Part shown: in pieces, positions 7,692 to 15,307 of the stretch
How positions within the stretch are numbered: the first letter of the stretch is position 1
Layout: the number at the start of each line of letters is the position of its first letter
Made by a program: the position numbers and the translations under genes
Notes under the pieces: model-generated
Seen by the model: only the letters and a program-made list of their open reading frames with translations
Databases searched by the model: none
Told to the model about the DNA's origin: nothing
Assembly (NCBI GenBank): GCA_913041415.1
Contig: CAJWHS010000020.1
Coordinates: forward strand, 1 to 35,898
From: an uncultured Acidimicrobiaceae bacterium
Lineage (GTDB): Bacteria > Actinomycetota > Acidimicrobiia > Acidimicrobiales > Aldehydirespiratoraceae
Length of the DNA stretch: 35,898 nucleotides
Direction of reading: 5' to 3'

Positions 7692-8537
7692 TCAGTCTTT
7701 GAAGTCGGGAGCTCGGCCTTCGGCGCGGGCCCGGGTCGCCTCCTGGAAGTTCTGGGTGGTGAGCCGCACATAGAGCTGGGTGTGGCTTTCGAGTTCGATC
7801 GCGGCGGCGAGGCTTGCCGTCTCGAGTCCAGACCACATCATCTTCTTGGTGAGCGACACGCCTTGGGTGCTCCAGCCGTTGATCCGATCGGCGAGATCGA
7901 GCGCAGCGTCGAGGAGTTCGTCGTCGGGCACGACTCGGGAGACCAGTCCGATGCGGTCGGCTTCCTCAGCGTCGAGATCGCGGCCCGACAGCATGAACTC
8001 GAACGCGTGCGTCGAGCCGACGGCTCGGGGAAGAAGGAACGACAGGCCAAGTTCGGTCGCGGTGAGACCGTTGTTGATGCCGGCGGCCCGGAAGTAGGCG
8101 GATTTGCCGGCGAGCCGGATGTCGGCCCCGAGCGTGAGGCACATGCCGCCGCCGATGGCGGCGCCGTTGATGGCGGCGATGATCGGTTTGTTCATCCGAC
8201 GCATGCGAGGCACGAGATCGGCGAGGGTCGCCATCGCCTTGGTGGCGATGCCGCTCAGGCCGAGTCCGTCGATGTTGGGTGGCGGCATGGTGTCGCGGGT
8301 GTCGGCGCCGGAGCAGAAGCCGCTCCCGGTCCCGGTGAGCACGACGCACGTGATGTCGTTGTCGGCGTCGAGCTCGTCGAACACGTCGGCGAGCGGCACC
8401 ATCAGCTCAAACGCCATCGAGTTCATCCGCTCGGGTCGGTTCATCCGGATGACCGCAGTGCCGGGGCGGGGGCGCTCGACGAGAACGACCGGTTCGCTGG
8501 GCTCGTCGGTCTGGGAATGGATGTCGGGATCGCTCAT
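7692..8537 (-). CDS. Enoyl-CoA hydratase/isomerase family protein
   Basis: Crotonase-fold CoA-ester enzyme, 281 residues, probably acting in fatty-acid or related acyl-CoA breakdown. Hallmarks are the NRPERMNSM start of the core, CVVLTGTGSGFCSGAD (oxyanion hole), NGAAIGGGMCLTLGADIRLA (second oxyanion glycine), and ATELGLSFLLPRAVG, which carries a candidate catalytic Glu. Whether both hydratase Glu residues are present cannot be settled by eye, so isomerase or hydrolase activity is also possible. The ATG at 8537 begins SDPDIHSQ; the open frame runs on upstream but overlaps the divergent amidohydrolase, so that part is discarded. The two divergent starts are only 18 bases apart, which fits leaderless transcription of both. 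Confidence 0.9.
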   Translation of the reverse strand: MSDPDIHSQTDEPSEPVVLVERPRPGTAVIRMNRPERMNSMAFELMVPLADVFDELDADNDITCVVLTGTGSGFCSGADTRDTMPPPNIDGLGLSGIATKAMATLADLVPRMRRMNKPIIAAINGAAIGGGMCLTLGADIRLAGKSAYFRAAGINNGLTATELGLSFLLPRAVGSTHAFEFMLSGRDLDAEEADRIGLVSRVVPDDELLDAALDLADRINGWSTQGVSLTKKMMWSGLETASLAAAIELESHTQLYVRLTTQNFQEATRARAEGRAPDFKD

Positions 8538-8542
8538 CCACG

Positions 8543-8548
8543 TAGTGT
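8543..8548 (+). promoter_or_regulatory. -10 hexamer of amidohydrolase promoter
   Basis: TAGTGT, 7 bases before ATG 8556. It lies inside the 18-base gap between two divergent start codons, so the -35 region must lie within the enoyl-CoA hydratase coding sequence. Confidence 0.5.
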
Positions 8549-8555
8549 CACGCAC

Positions 8556-9425
8556 ATGGCCGGGCTTGAGGGAATCTCGATCGTCGACACGATGATTGGA
8601 TTCGCGGCGCCGTTGGGGGTCGATCGGGAGATCCCGCAGGTCAAGTCGGCGCATCGCGGCTCGGCGCACACGGCCGACTACATATTCACCGAGGTGCCCG
8701 ATGACGATCCCGACGATCCGATCACGGCGACGCTGACGGAGATGGATCGCCACGGTGTCGGTGTCGGGCTGGTCAACACGGGCCGTCCGGAGGCGGTCGA
8801 AGCGGCCCGCCGCCACCCGGACCGGTTTGTGCTCGAGACGCACGTCGGTCAGATGGGGCGTCCCGTCGACATCGTGGGCGAGGTCCGGCGGATCCGGGCC
8901 GAGCACGCCGAGTACGGCACTCGTGCGGTGTCGTTCTTTCCGGTCGGTCCGGTGCCGCAGTTGCCGGTCGATGCGGCGACGTGGTACCCGATCTATGCGA
9001 CGTGCGTGGAGCTCGGTCTTACCGTCTTCGTCAATGCCGGGGTGCCGGGCCCGCGGGTGCCGATGGCGGCGCAGCGGGTCGAGGGTTTCGATCGTGTCTG
9101 TTACGACTTCCCCGAACTCGTCATCGTCATGCGGCATGGCGCTGAGCCGTGGACCGATCTGGCGGTGAAGCTGATGCTGAAGTGGCCGGGGCTCCACTAT
9201 TCGACCTCGGCCTTCGCGCCTCGCCACTACCCGTCGGCCATTGTCGACTATGCCAACACTCGTGGAGTCGAGAAGGTCCTGTACGGCGGGTATTTCCCGA
9301 TGGCGTTGAGCCTCGAACGCATCGTCGCCGAGCTTGCCAATCTGCCGTTGCGTGACCATGTGTGGGAGCCGTTCCTGGCCGGCAATGCCCGACGCGTCCT
9401 TGGTCTCGCTTCGCCACTTTCCTGA
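8556..9425 (+). CDS. Amidohydrolase-2-like protein lacking usual metal ligands
   Basis: TIM-barrel protein of 289 residues related to amidohydrolase family 2. The first strand reads IVDTMIGF where active relatives carry HxH, and the last strand reads LYGGYFPM in place of GSDYP. A His remains in VMRHGAEPW. The metal site therefore looks incomplete, so either the chemistry is different or the protein has a non-catalytic role. The start is ATG 8556, backed by a -10 hexamer 7 bases upstream; the longer open frame upstream is antisense to the enoyl-CoA hydratase. It is followed 29 bases later by a second amidohydrolase on the same strand, so the pair may be expressed together. Confidence 0.8.
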   Translation: MAGLEGISIVDTMIGFAAPLGVDREIPQVKSAHRGSAHTADYIFTEVPDDDPDDPITATLTEMDRHGVGVGLVNTGRPEAVEAARRHPDRFVLETHVGQMGRPVDIVGEVRRIRAEHAEYGTRAVSFFPVGPVPQLPVDAATWYPIYATCVELGLTVFVNAGVPGPRVPMAAQRVEGFDRVCYDFPELVIVMRHGAEPWTDLAVKLMLKWPGLHYSTSAFAPRHYPSAIVDYANTRGVEKVLYGGYFPMALSLERIVAELANLPLRDHVWEPFLAGNARRVLGLASPLS

Positions 9426-9440
9426 CCGACACGACGGCAG

Positions 9441-9446
9441 TACGCT
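9441..9446 (+). promoter_or_regulatory. -10 hexamer of second amidohydrolase
   Basis: TACGCT, 8 bases before GTG 9455. It gives the downstream gene of the pair its own potential promoter. Confidence 0.45.
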
Positions 9447-9454
9447 CGCTGAGC

Positions 9455-10510
9455 GTGACCGGGCAGCGCATCATCGATCCTCACGTCCATCTCTGGGATC
9501 CACGGACCACGCCGCGGCAGATCACCCCGCTGGTGAAACTGCTCGGCCGGTTCCCGAACGTGCTCGAACGGGTCGGTCGGGCGTTGACCCCGACCCCGCT
9601 CGTCGAGTTCGTCGGCGACACCCAGTACGTCATGAACGCCCACCTGCTCGAGGATTTCCGGGCCGATGTCGGTCATCATCAGGTGGAGGGGATCGTGCAC
9701 GTCGAGGCCGGTTGGACAGCCCGAGGCACGCTCGGCCCGGTCGGCGAGACCCAGTGGCTCGACCGTCTCTCCGAGCCCCCGCTGGGGATCGTCGCCCATG
9801 CGGTCGTCGACGATCCGGCGGCGCTTGAGGCGCAGCTCGACGGCCACTCGATCGCCAGCGGCCGCCTGCGTGGCGTGCGGGACATTCTCTCTGCCCACCC
9901 CGACAAGCGTGTCCACACCTGGACCGATCCGAGCCGGATTGGCAGCGATGCGCTTCGTGTCGGGCTCGGCACGCTCGCCGAGCGAGGACTCACCTTCGAG
10001 GCATGGTGCTACTCGAACCAGCTCGGCGAACTCGCCCGCCTTGCCGACGATGTGCCGATGACCACCATGGTACTCGACCACATGGGCACACCCGTCGGCC
10101 TCGTCGGCCCCCACGGGGGACAGGGTGAGACGGAGGCCGACCGGGCGCGAATCCTCGACGACTGGCACGCCGGCCTCGTTGCGGTCGCCGAGCATCGGAA
10201 CGTGCACTGCAAGCTGTCAGGGCTGCTGATGCCGATCTGTGGTTTCGGGTTCCACGAACGCGACACCAAACCCTCGGTCGGTGAAGTTGTCGATGCGCTA
10301 GGCCCTCATGTGCTTTTCGGGATCGAGACGTTCGGTGCCGAACGCTGCATGTTCGCCAGCAACTTCCCGATGGACAAGGTGTCCGTCGACTACGACGTGC
10401 TCTGGGATGCGTTCCTGCAGATCATCGCCAACGCCGGTCTCGACGCCGCCCAACAGGCCGCACTGCTCGCCGGCAACGCCGCTGCGTTCTACCGGCTCGA
10501 GGAGCGCTGA
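9455..10510 (+). CDS. Amidohydrolase family protein (COG3618-like)
   Basis: Predicted metal-dependent TIM-barrel hydrolase of the 2-pyrone-dicarboxylate lactonase-like group, 351 residues. It starts RIIDPHVHLWDPR, with HxH intact at about residues 9-11. VEGIVHVEAGW, LRGVRDIL, VLDHMGTP and HCKLSGL follow in the order seen in the family, and CMFASNFPMDK closes the barrel in the SNFP form usual for this group. The expected reaction is hydrolysis of a lactone or similar ring; the substrate is unknown. The start is GTG 9455 with a -10 hexamer 8 bases upstream; an in-frame ATG at 9362 would overlap the preceding gene. It is convergent with the second F420-type oxidoreductase, 27 bases away. Confidence 0.87.
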   Translation: MTGQRIIDPHVHLWDPRTTPRQITPLVKLLGRFPNVLERVGRALTPTPLVEFVGDTQYVMNAHLLEDFRADVGHHQVEGIVHVEAGWTARGTLGPVGETQWLDRLSEPPLGIVAHAVVDDPAALEAQLDGHSIASGRLRGVRDILSAHPDKRVHTWTDPSRIGSDALRVGLGTLAERGLTFEAWCYSNQLGELARLADDVPMTTMVLDHMGTPVGLVGPHGGQGETEADRARILDDWHAGLVAVAEHRNVHCKLSGLLMPICGFGFHERDTKPSVGEVVDALGPHVLFGIETFGAERCMFASNFPMDKVSVDYDVLWDAFLQIIANAGLDAAQQAALLAGNAAAFYRLEER

Positions 10511-10537
10511 ACGGGCCAGCGGCCGTGTCGCTGTAGC

Positions 10538-11563
10538 TCAGCCGGCCTTGAGTTCGTCCATCACGGAGCGGTACGCCGTGATGTCGCCCTGGCCGGGTGC
10601 GTAGAACGAGATGCGGTCGACGACATCGCCGTAACGGGCCTTGAGCCCCGGCGCGATCTCGTGTGGTTCGCCGACCACGGCGAAGGTGTCGAGCACTTCG
10701 TCGTTGATCAGATCGCCCATGCCGACCCAGTCGCCCTGCTTCGACAAGGTGTTGAGCCGCGGCTGGAGATCTTCCCAGCCGTGGCACTCGAAGACCTTGG
10801 CGTAGGCCGGGGTCGAGCCGTAGAAGGCGATCTGTTGCTTGGTGGCCGCCATCGCGGCGTCGAACTCCAGCTCGTTGTTGCCGGACACGACGAAGAACGG
10901 GCCGGAGATCATGAAGTCGTCCATCGACTTGCCGGCCCGCTCGCGCCCCTCGGCCAGGTTCGGCAGGGTGACTTCACGCAGGTACTTCTCGGTCGTGAAG
11001 CCGTGGCAGATGAAGCCGTCGCAGACCTCCCCGGCGGTGCGAGTCATGAGTTCGCCGACTCCGGCGAGCCAGATGTTCGGGCGACCGAAGTCGCCGAGGT
11101 CGCTCTCGTCGGGCGTGAAGAACGGGGTCATCAGGGTGTGGGTGTAGAACTCACCGCGGAACTGCAGCGGTTCGCCGTGCTCCCATGTGTCCCAGATGGC
11201 GCTGATGGCCGAGATCATCTCTTTCGCCCGGGCTGCGGGCTTGCTCCACTCCATGGAGAACCGCTTGGTGATGTGCGGCTTGATCTGGGTGCCGAGGCCG
11301 AGGTTGAAGCGGCCCTTGCTGAGCGCCTGGAGATCCCAGCCAAGGTTCGCGAGCAGCATCGGGTTTCGGGCGAAGGCGACAGCGATCGATGTGCCGAGTT
11401 CGAGCGTTTCGGTGTGTTCGGCGGCGAGCACCAAGGGCAGGAACGGATCGTGGCTCGTCTCGGCCGTCCAGACGCCGTCGTAGCCGGCCGCTTCCTGGGC
11501 CTTGGCGTTGACGACGATCTTGTCGATGTCGGGGCTTAGTCCGAGACCTCCGTCGACCTTCAT
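10538..11563 (-). CDS. LLM class F420-dependent oxidoreductase (MSMEG_2256-like)
   Basis: Luciferase-like F420-type oxidoreductase, 341 residues. The N-terminus MKVDGGLGL and the stretch AGYDGVWTAETSHDPFLPLVLAAEHTE match the mycobacterial MSMEG_2256 group. FARNPMLLANLGWDLQALSKGRFNLGLGTQIKPHITKRF and PNIWLAGVG complete the pattern. The substrate is unknown. ATG 11563 is chosen because the family begins at this MKVDGG; an in-frame start at 11623 adds an arginine-rich, unlikely extension. A possible promoter (TGCTAGACC on the minus strand near 11624-11635) would give a leader of about 60 bases. It lies 235 bases from the upstream MFS gene on the same strand. Confidence 0.91.
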   Translation of the reverse strand: MKVDGGLGLSPDIDKIVVNAKAQEAAGYDGVWTAETSHDPFLPLVLAAEHTETLELGTSIAVAFARNPMLLANLGWDLQALSKGRFNLGLGTQIKPHITKRFSMEWSKPAARAKEMISAISAIWDTWEHGEPLQFRGEFYTHTLMTPFFTPDESDLGDFGRPNIWLAGVGELMTRTAGEVCDGFICHGFTTEKYLREVTLPNLAEGRERAGKSMDDFMISGPFFVVSGNNELEFDAAMAATKQQIAFYGSTPAYAKVFECHGWEDLQPRLNTLSKQGDWVGMGDLINDEVLDTFAVVGEPHEIAPGLKARYGDVVDRISFYAPGQGDITAYRSVMDELKAG

Positions 11564-11772
11564 GATGCCTGCTCGCTTTCTGCCGGTTGGGCGGTGGGGG
11601 CGTGGTGACCGGGGCCTGCCCAATGGTGCGGGTCTAGCACTCGGACCGGTGCCGTTCCTAGCCGTCAGGCAGCGTTCACCTCATCGTCTCCGTGAGGCCA
11701 CCGAGACCGCACGAGGCCTCGTTATGTTCGCCAGTGCGGGTCGACACCAAGCGGGCCGCGGATAAAACAGAA

Positions 11773-11791
11773 CCCCCCCGCCCCACCGCCC
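11773..11791 (-). terminator. G-tract run 3' of MFS gene, possible G-quadruplex
   Basis: On the minus strand, 8 bases after the MFS stop, comes GGGCGGTGGGGCGGGGGGG, which fits the four-G-tract rule for an intramolecular quadruplex. It is followed directly by TTCTGTTTTA. No ordinary hairpin is visible here. A G-rich structure plus U-rich tail could end transcription, but this is inferred from composition only. Confidence 0.3.
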
Positions 11792-11798
11792 GGCAAGG

Positions 11799-13019
11799 TC
11801 ACCGCAGTTGTTGGTCCCCTCGCTGGGCGGTGACGCGTCGAAGATCGGGGGCGTGGTCGCGGTGGCGGTTGGATCGCCAGAACTCCTTCGCCAGCCACAT
11901 ACCGGCGACGACGAACACGATCATGGCGATGGCGGCGGCCGTGTAGGAGGTAGTGCGTCCCGAGCCTTCGTAGATCGTGCCGATGGCACCGGCGGTGAGG
12001 CCACCGGCGAGGGCCTGGGCTGCGCCGATGAGTCCTTGGGCGCCGGCCTGGCGTTCTTCGGGCACGGCCATGGCGACGGCAACACCCGACGCAGAGATCG
12101 AAAGGGCATCGGTCAGGGCGTGGCCCATGGTGAAGGCGAAGATCCAGTTGCCGTCGGGCAGCTGACCGTACATGAACATGAAGAAGGCGCCGGCGAGCAG
12201 GCCGGCGCCGCCAATCCGGAACGGACCGTAGTTCTGGGCGAGGCGTCCGCTGGTCGGGCCGAGCATGATCAACGGGATCGCGAACAAGGTGATGCCGAGG
12301 TTGGCAATCCAGTCGGCAGTGCCGAGGTCGTCGTGCACGACGTCCCACAGGGCGTCGAAGGCGCCGATCATCAAGAACACACCGGCGGCGAGGACGACAG
12401 CGCCGGCGACGACTCGGTTGGTGAGCAGATCGACGGCGAGGCGTTGGGGCGTGTTGGTGGTGGCCACCGTTTCCTCGACGGGCACCGTTCGGCTGATCAC
12501 CAGCAGGATCGCGGTCGCCGTCGAGACGACCAGGAACGGCGCTGCGAGTCCGTACGGGCCGACGAGCACGGCCGAGATCGCAGGACCCATCGCGAACCCG
12601 AAGACGTCGGCGCTTAGGAGGCGGCCGAGGTTGGCGCCGAGGTTTTCGCTGTCGGTGAGGATCACGACGCGGCGGATTGCCGGTAGCGATCCGCCGATGC
12701 CGATGCCGGAGATGATGCGGCCGAGCATCAGGATCGACAGGCTTTCGCCGAACGCCATCAACAAGAGTCCCGCGATGTTGATGGCAACGCCGGCGACGAT
12801 CACGCGCCGGGCGTAGCCGCGATCGGCGATCGGTGCGACCAGGGTCTGGGAGAAGAAGGCGGCTATGAAGCCGGCACCGATCAGCCACCCGATCGCGGTT
12901 TCGCTGATGCCGTAGGTCTCGCGGTAGTCGGCGACGATCGTGAAGAGGACGCCGTAGCCGGAGGCAAGCGCCGCCGACAGACCGGCGAAGATCCAGAGAG
13001 CGGCGGAGGGCGAACGCAT
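11799..13019 (-). CDS. MFS transporter
   Basis: Twelve-helix major facilitator permease, 406 residues, in the inner membrane. The N-terminus ALWIFAGLSAALASGYGVLFTIVADY is TM1. Motif A in the loop between TM2 and TM3 reads APIADRGYARR. RIISGIGIGGSLPAIRRVV is the TM4 region, and the second half carries GPTSGRLAQNYG as the repeat of motif A. The pattern fits drug or metabolite efflux, with no clear substrate. The ATG at 13019 is supported by TACGCT (13027-13032) 7 bases upstream; the in-frame extension to 13253 overlaps the divergent esterase and is rejected. The last 25 residues are charged and cytosolic. Confidence 0.9.
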   Translation of the reverse strand: MRSPSAALWIFAGLSAALASGYGVLFTIVADYRETYGISETAIGWLIGAGFIAAFFSQTLVAPIADRGYARRVIVAGVAINIAGLLLMAFGESLSILMLGRIISGIGIGGSLPAIRRVVILTDSENLGANLGRLLSADVFGFAMGPAISAVLVGPYGLAAPFLVVSTATAILLVISRTVPVEETVATTNTPQRLAVDLLTNRVVAGAVVLAAGVFLMIGAFDALWDVVHDDLGTADWIANLGITLFAIPLIMLGPTSGRLAQNYGPFRIGGAGLLAGAFFMFMYGQLPDGNWIFAFTMGHALTDALSISASGVAVAMAVPEERQAGAQGLIGAAQALAGGLTAGAIGTIYEGSGRTTSYTAAAIAMIVFVVAGMWLAKEFWRSNRHRDHAPDLRRVTAQRGDQQLR

Positions 13020-13026
13020 CGTCGGG

Positions 13027-13032
13027 AGCGTA
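13027..13032 (-). promoter_or_regulatory. -10 hexamer of MFS promoter
   Basis: TACGCT on the minus strand, 7 bases before ATG 13019. Confidence 0.5.
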
Positions 13033-13186
13033 CGGTCTCGGATTCTCGACGCGTTAGAGCTCAGGCGTCCTAAGCGGACTCTGCTCTGTTGACTCGCCGA
13101 AATGTTGCTTCTGAGCGGTTGTTCCTCGGCCCGACCCGGCGAAAGTTGAACCTGCGATGCTGCGTCGCTTGTGCAGGACGCAGGGC

Positions 13187-13192
13187 TACAGT
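13187..13192 (+). promoter_or_regulatory. -10 hexamer of esterase promoter
   Basis: TACAGT, 7 bases before ATG 13200. Confidence 0.5.
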
Positions 13193-13199
13193 CCGCGCC

Positions 13200-14234
13200 A
13201 TGCCGCTGCCTGACTTTGCCGCCGACCATCGACTCATCCCGAGGATTGCGCAAGTCCTTCCATTGTTGAGTTCCGAGGAGGCTCCTGCGCCGTTCACGAG
13301 CCGTGAGCAGGCGCTGGCCATGTCACTCACCCCGGAGACTGTCGCCCGCCGTGAGCTCGTGACGGCCGCTACCGAAGCGATCGATTCCGACAAGGTCGTG
13401 CCGTTCGCCGGTACGTCGACGGAGACGATCACGTTCGAGTCGTCGCCTGATGGCAACGTCATTCCGTGCCACGTCACTCGGCCCGACGGGGCGAAGGCAG
13501 CGCCGTGCGTGATCTATCTCCATGGTGGCGGCATGGCGAATTTGGCGGCGTTTGACGGTAACTATCGAGCGTTCAATCGGATGATGGCCCATGAGGGCGC
13601 GGTGGTGATCGCCGTCGATTTCCGTAACTCGATCGTGGCGTCGGCATCGGGGGAGATCGGCGAGTTCCCGGCTGGTCTGGACGATTGTGTATCGGCGGTT
13701 CGTTGGGTCCACGCCAACGCCGAGTCGCTCGGAATCGACCCGGCCCGCGTCGTGATCGCCGGCGAGAGCGGTGGTGGCAATCTCACGTTGGCCACCGGGA
13801 TGCGGCTGCTGAGCGATGGCGACATCGATCTGGTCGCCGGGCTCTACGCGTTATGCCCGTACATCGCGCTCGATCGAGATGGCGAGACCTTCCCGTCAGC
13901 GGTCGAGTTCGACGGGTACTTCCTGCGGGTGCTCGGGGATTGGGGCCGCTACTCCTATGGCGTTGCGGCGGCCGACGCAAAGGATCCGTTGGCATGGCCG
14001 ATCTTCGCCGGCACCGACGATGTCGCAGGACTGCCGCCGACCGTCATCCGCGTCAACGAGTGCGATCCGTTGCGCGATGAGGGCATCGCGTTCTTCCGGA
14101 CGCTGCTCGCCGCCGGCGTCGCGGCTCGTTGCGACACTGTCATGGGCACCATGCACGCCGTCGAGGCGATCCCGAACGTTTGCCCGGAGATCTCACGGGC
14201 CGCAGCCCGCGACATCGTCGGTCACGTAGGCTGA
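13200..14234 (+). CDS. Alpha/beta hydrolase, HSL-family esterase
   Basis: Carboxylesterase of the hormone-sensitive lipase family, 344 residues. The oxyanion motif HGGG is at 108-111, the nucleophile elbow GESGGG has Ser190, the acid is in NECDPLRDEG (Asp289), and His319 lies in MGTMHA. No signal peptide is seen, so it probably acts in the cytoplasm on a short-chain or aryl ester. The start is ATG 13200, supported by the -10 hexamer; a longer frame from 13089 has a basic N-terminus unlike the family. It is divergent from the MFS transporter with 180 bases between starts, and convergent with the DUF429 gene at 17 bases. Confidence 0.92.
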   Translation: MPLPDFAADHRLIPRIAQVLPLLSSEEAPAPFTSREQALAMSLTPETVARRELVTAATEAIDSDKVVPFAGTSTETITFESSPDGNVIPCHVTRPDGAKAAPCVIYLHGGGMANLAAFDGNYRAFNRMMAHEGAVVIAVDFRNSIVASASGEIGEFPAGLDDCVSAVRWVHANAESLGIDPARVVIAGESGGGNLTLATGMRLLSDGDIDLVAGLYALCPYIALDRDGETFPSAVEFDGYFLRVLGDWGRYSYGVAAADAKDPLAWPIFAGTDDVAGLPPTVIRVNECDPLRDEGIAFFRTLLAAGVAARCDTVMGTMHAVEAIPNVCPEISRAAARDIVGHVG

Positions 14235-14251
14235 TCGAATTCTTGTCGAGT

Positions 14252-14971
14252 TCAGCCGTCGAGATTGGCGAGCACCGCGAGATCTTCGATCGGGCCGCTT
14301 GGGATGTGGATCCAGCCTTCGCGGGCGGCCTGTGCCTTGTCGCTTTCTACCGGTGCGTGGGTGCGACCGTCGGCGGCGAGCCCAACGATCGCCGCGCACA
14401 GCACGGCGTCAAGATCATCATCGCTCGTAACCATCTGTTCGGTGAACCTGCCGAGATCGAGACGGCGGCCGAGCGCGGCGACGATCGCTGCACGTTCCGG
14501 CCGGCTGTCGGTGCGTTTGTAGCTGCGGTCGACGAGAGTCCACGCTGCGACGGCGCCGCCTGGATACGTCTCGTACACGCCGGCGCTGCCGGATCGATCG
14601 GCGCCTGCCCCGGCAAGACGTTCGAGCAGTCGGATTGCCCGAAGCGCGACTACGCCGATGCGGTCGGTCGAGACGCTGAGCGGCCGCTTCCCGCTTTGCT
14701 CAGCGACGATTTGGTCGGTGCGGCGGAGCTGGAGATCCTTCGGGGTCGCCGGCGGGGGTGATTCGCCTCGGTGGTGTGCGGTGACGACGTCGACGAACGC
14801 ATCCGGCCAGCCGAGCGGGGCGTCGATACCTACGACCTCACAGTCGGCAGCAAGCCCGACGATCGCGTCGTCGTCCGCCTCGCTCGCCAGGTAAACGAGC
14901 GTCGTGCCGTCGAGCACGGCGACCGACGTGTTCTTCGGTTGGGAGGCGAGGTCGACACCGAGCAGCCGCAT
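14252..14971 (-). CDS. DUF429 family protein
   Basis: Protein of 239 residues with the DUF429 pattern: MRLLGVDLASQPKNTSVAVLDG at the N-terminus, VVGIDAPLGWP near residues 52-62, then a RxTDxxV-like segment (RRTDQIVAEQSGKRPLSVSTDRIG) and YETYPGGAVAAW. The fold is thought to be RNase H-like from the GVDxA opening; no biochemical role is established. The ATG at 14971 is where the family similarity begins. CATGAT sits 6 bases upstream as a -10. A 35-base segment covering this -10 and the first three codons is imperfectly duplicated at 15095-15129. It is divergent from the small zinc-ribbon-like gene. Confidence 0.85.
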   Translation of the reverse strand: MRLLGVDLASQPKNTSVAVLDGTTLVYLASEADDDAIVGLAADCEVVGIDAPLGWPDAFVDVVTAHHRGESPPPATPKDLQLRRTDQIVAEQSGKRPLSVSTDRIGVVALRAIRLLERLAGAGADRSGSAGVYETYPGGAVAAWTLVDRSYKRTDSRPERAAIVAALGRRLDLGRFTEQMVTSDDDLDAVLCAAIVGLAADGRTHAPVESDKAQAAREGWIHIPSGPIEDLAVLANLDG

Positions 14972-14997
14972 ACGCAGATCATGAACCCTTGGACAGG
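14963..14997 (+). repeat. Imperfect direct repeat, copy 1
   Basis: Thirty-five bases matching 15095-15129 at 28 positions, with the 12-base core CGCAGATCATGA identical. This copy holds the -10 and the first three codons of the DUF429 gene on the minus strand. Confidence 0.6.
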
Positions 14998-15094
14998 TCG
15001 AACGCACGATCGGAGCTGAATGGGCGGCATTTGTGCCGTGTCCATCGATTCGGATTGCAGCTCTGCGAGAGGGTTGCACCGGGTGAGATCCCAA

Positions 15095-15129
15095 CAGCCG
15101 TCTGCGCAGATCATGATCCCTCGGGCAAG
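15095..15129 (+). repeat. Imperfect direct repeat, copy 2
   Basis: Second copy, 132 bases to the right of the first. It lies just upstream of the ATG at 15139 and ends 9 bases before it. In minus-strand translation both copies read HDLRxRLLG, so it looks like a remnant duplication of the DUF429 5' end. Confidence 0.6.
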
Positions 15130-15138
15130 ACTGCCGCC

Positions 15139-15285
15139 ATGAGCGAACTGTGGGACGACATCGACCCGGACGACACGTCGCCGATCTGCCCGGAATGCGG
15201 CGTGAGCGCCCTGCCACCCGAAGCGATGGGAGAGCCGTCGATGTGCGAAAACCCGAACTGCTCCACCTTCGGCGAACCGATCTGA
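15139..15285 (+). CDS. Small zinc-ribbon-like protein
   Basis: Acidic 48-residue protein with four cysteines in two pairs: CPECG near residues 17-21 and CENPNC near 36-41. This is the form of a small treble-clef or zinc-ribbon knuckle. The acidic start MSELWDDIDPDD is typical of small actinobacterial zinc proteins of unknown role. The ATG at 15139 lies 9 bases after the second repeat copy, with no Shine-Dalgarno. The stop is 22 bases before the thioesterase GTG, so the two could share a transcript. The function is not recognised. Confidence 0.65.
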   Translation: MSELWDDIDPDDTSPICPECGVSALPPEAMGEPSMCENPNCSTFGEPI

Positions 15286-15307
15286 CCGGATTCCGGCAGA
15301 CTGCCAC

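Noticed and set aside
7782-8555. Long in-frame extension upstream of the amidohydrolase at 8556
   Set aside because: It is antisense to the enoyl-CoA hydratase, whose crotonase motifs are clear, and the protein family begins at the ATG 8556.
8538-9359. Long in-frame extension upstream of the enoyl-CoA hydratase
   Set aside because: It is arginine-rich low-complexity translation on the opposite strand of the amidohydrolase; the hydratase begins at 8537.
9248-10207. Minus-strand open frame of about 320 codons
   Set aside because: It lies opposite two amidohydrolases with intact family motifs and has no recognisable domain.
10511-10537. Inverted repeat ACGGGCC-AGC-GGCCGT between convergent genes
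   Set aside because: Six pairs with a bulge and no T-run; could stop transcription but cannot be told from GC-rich background.
11711-11722. Palindrome ACGAGGCCTCGT in the 235-base gap before the second LLM gene
   Set aside because: Short GC-rich palindromes are expected by chance here, and it is not placed at a recognisable promoter.
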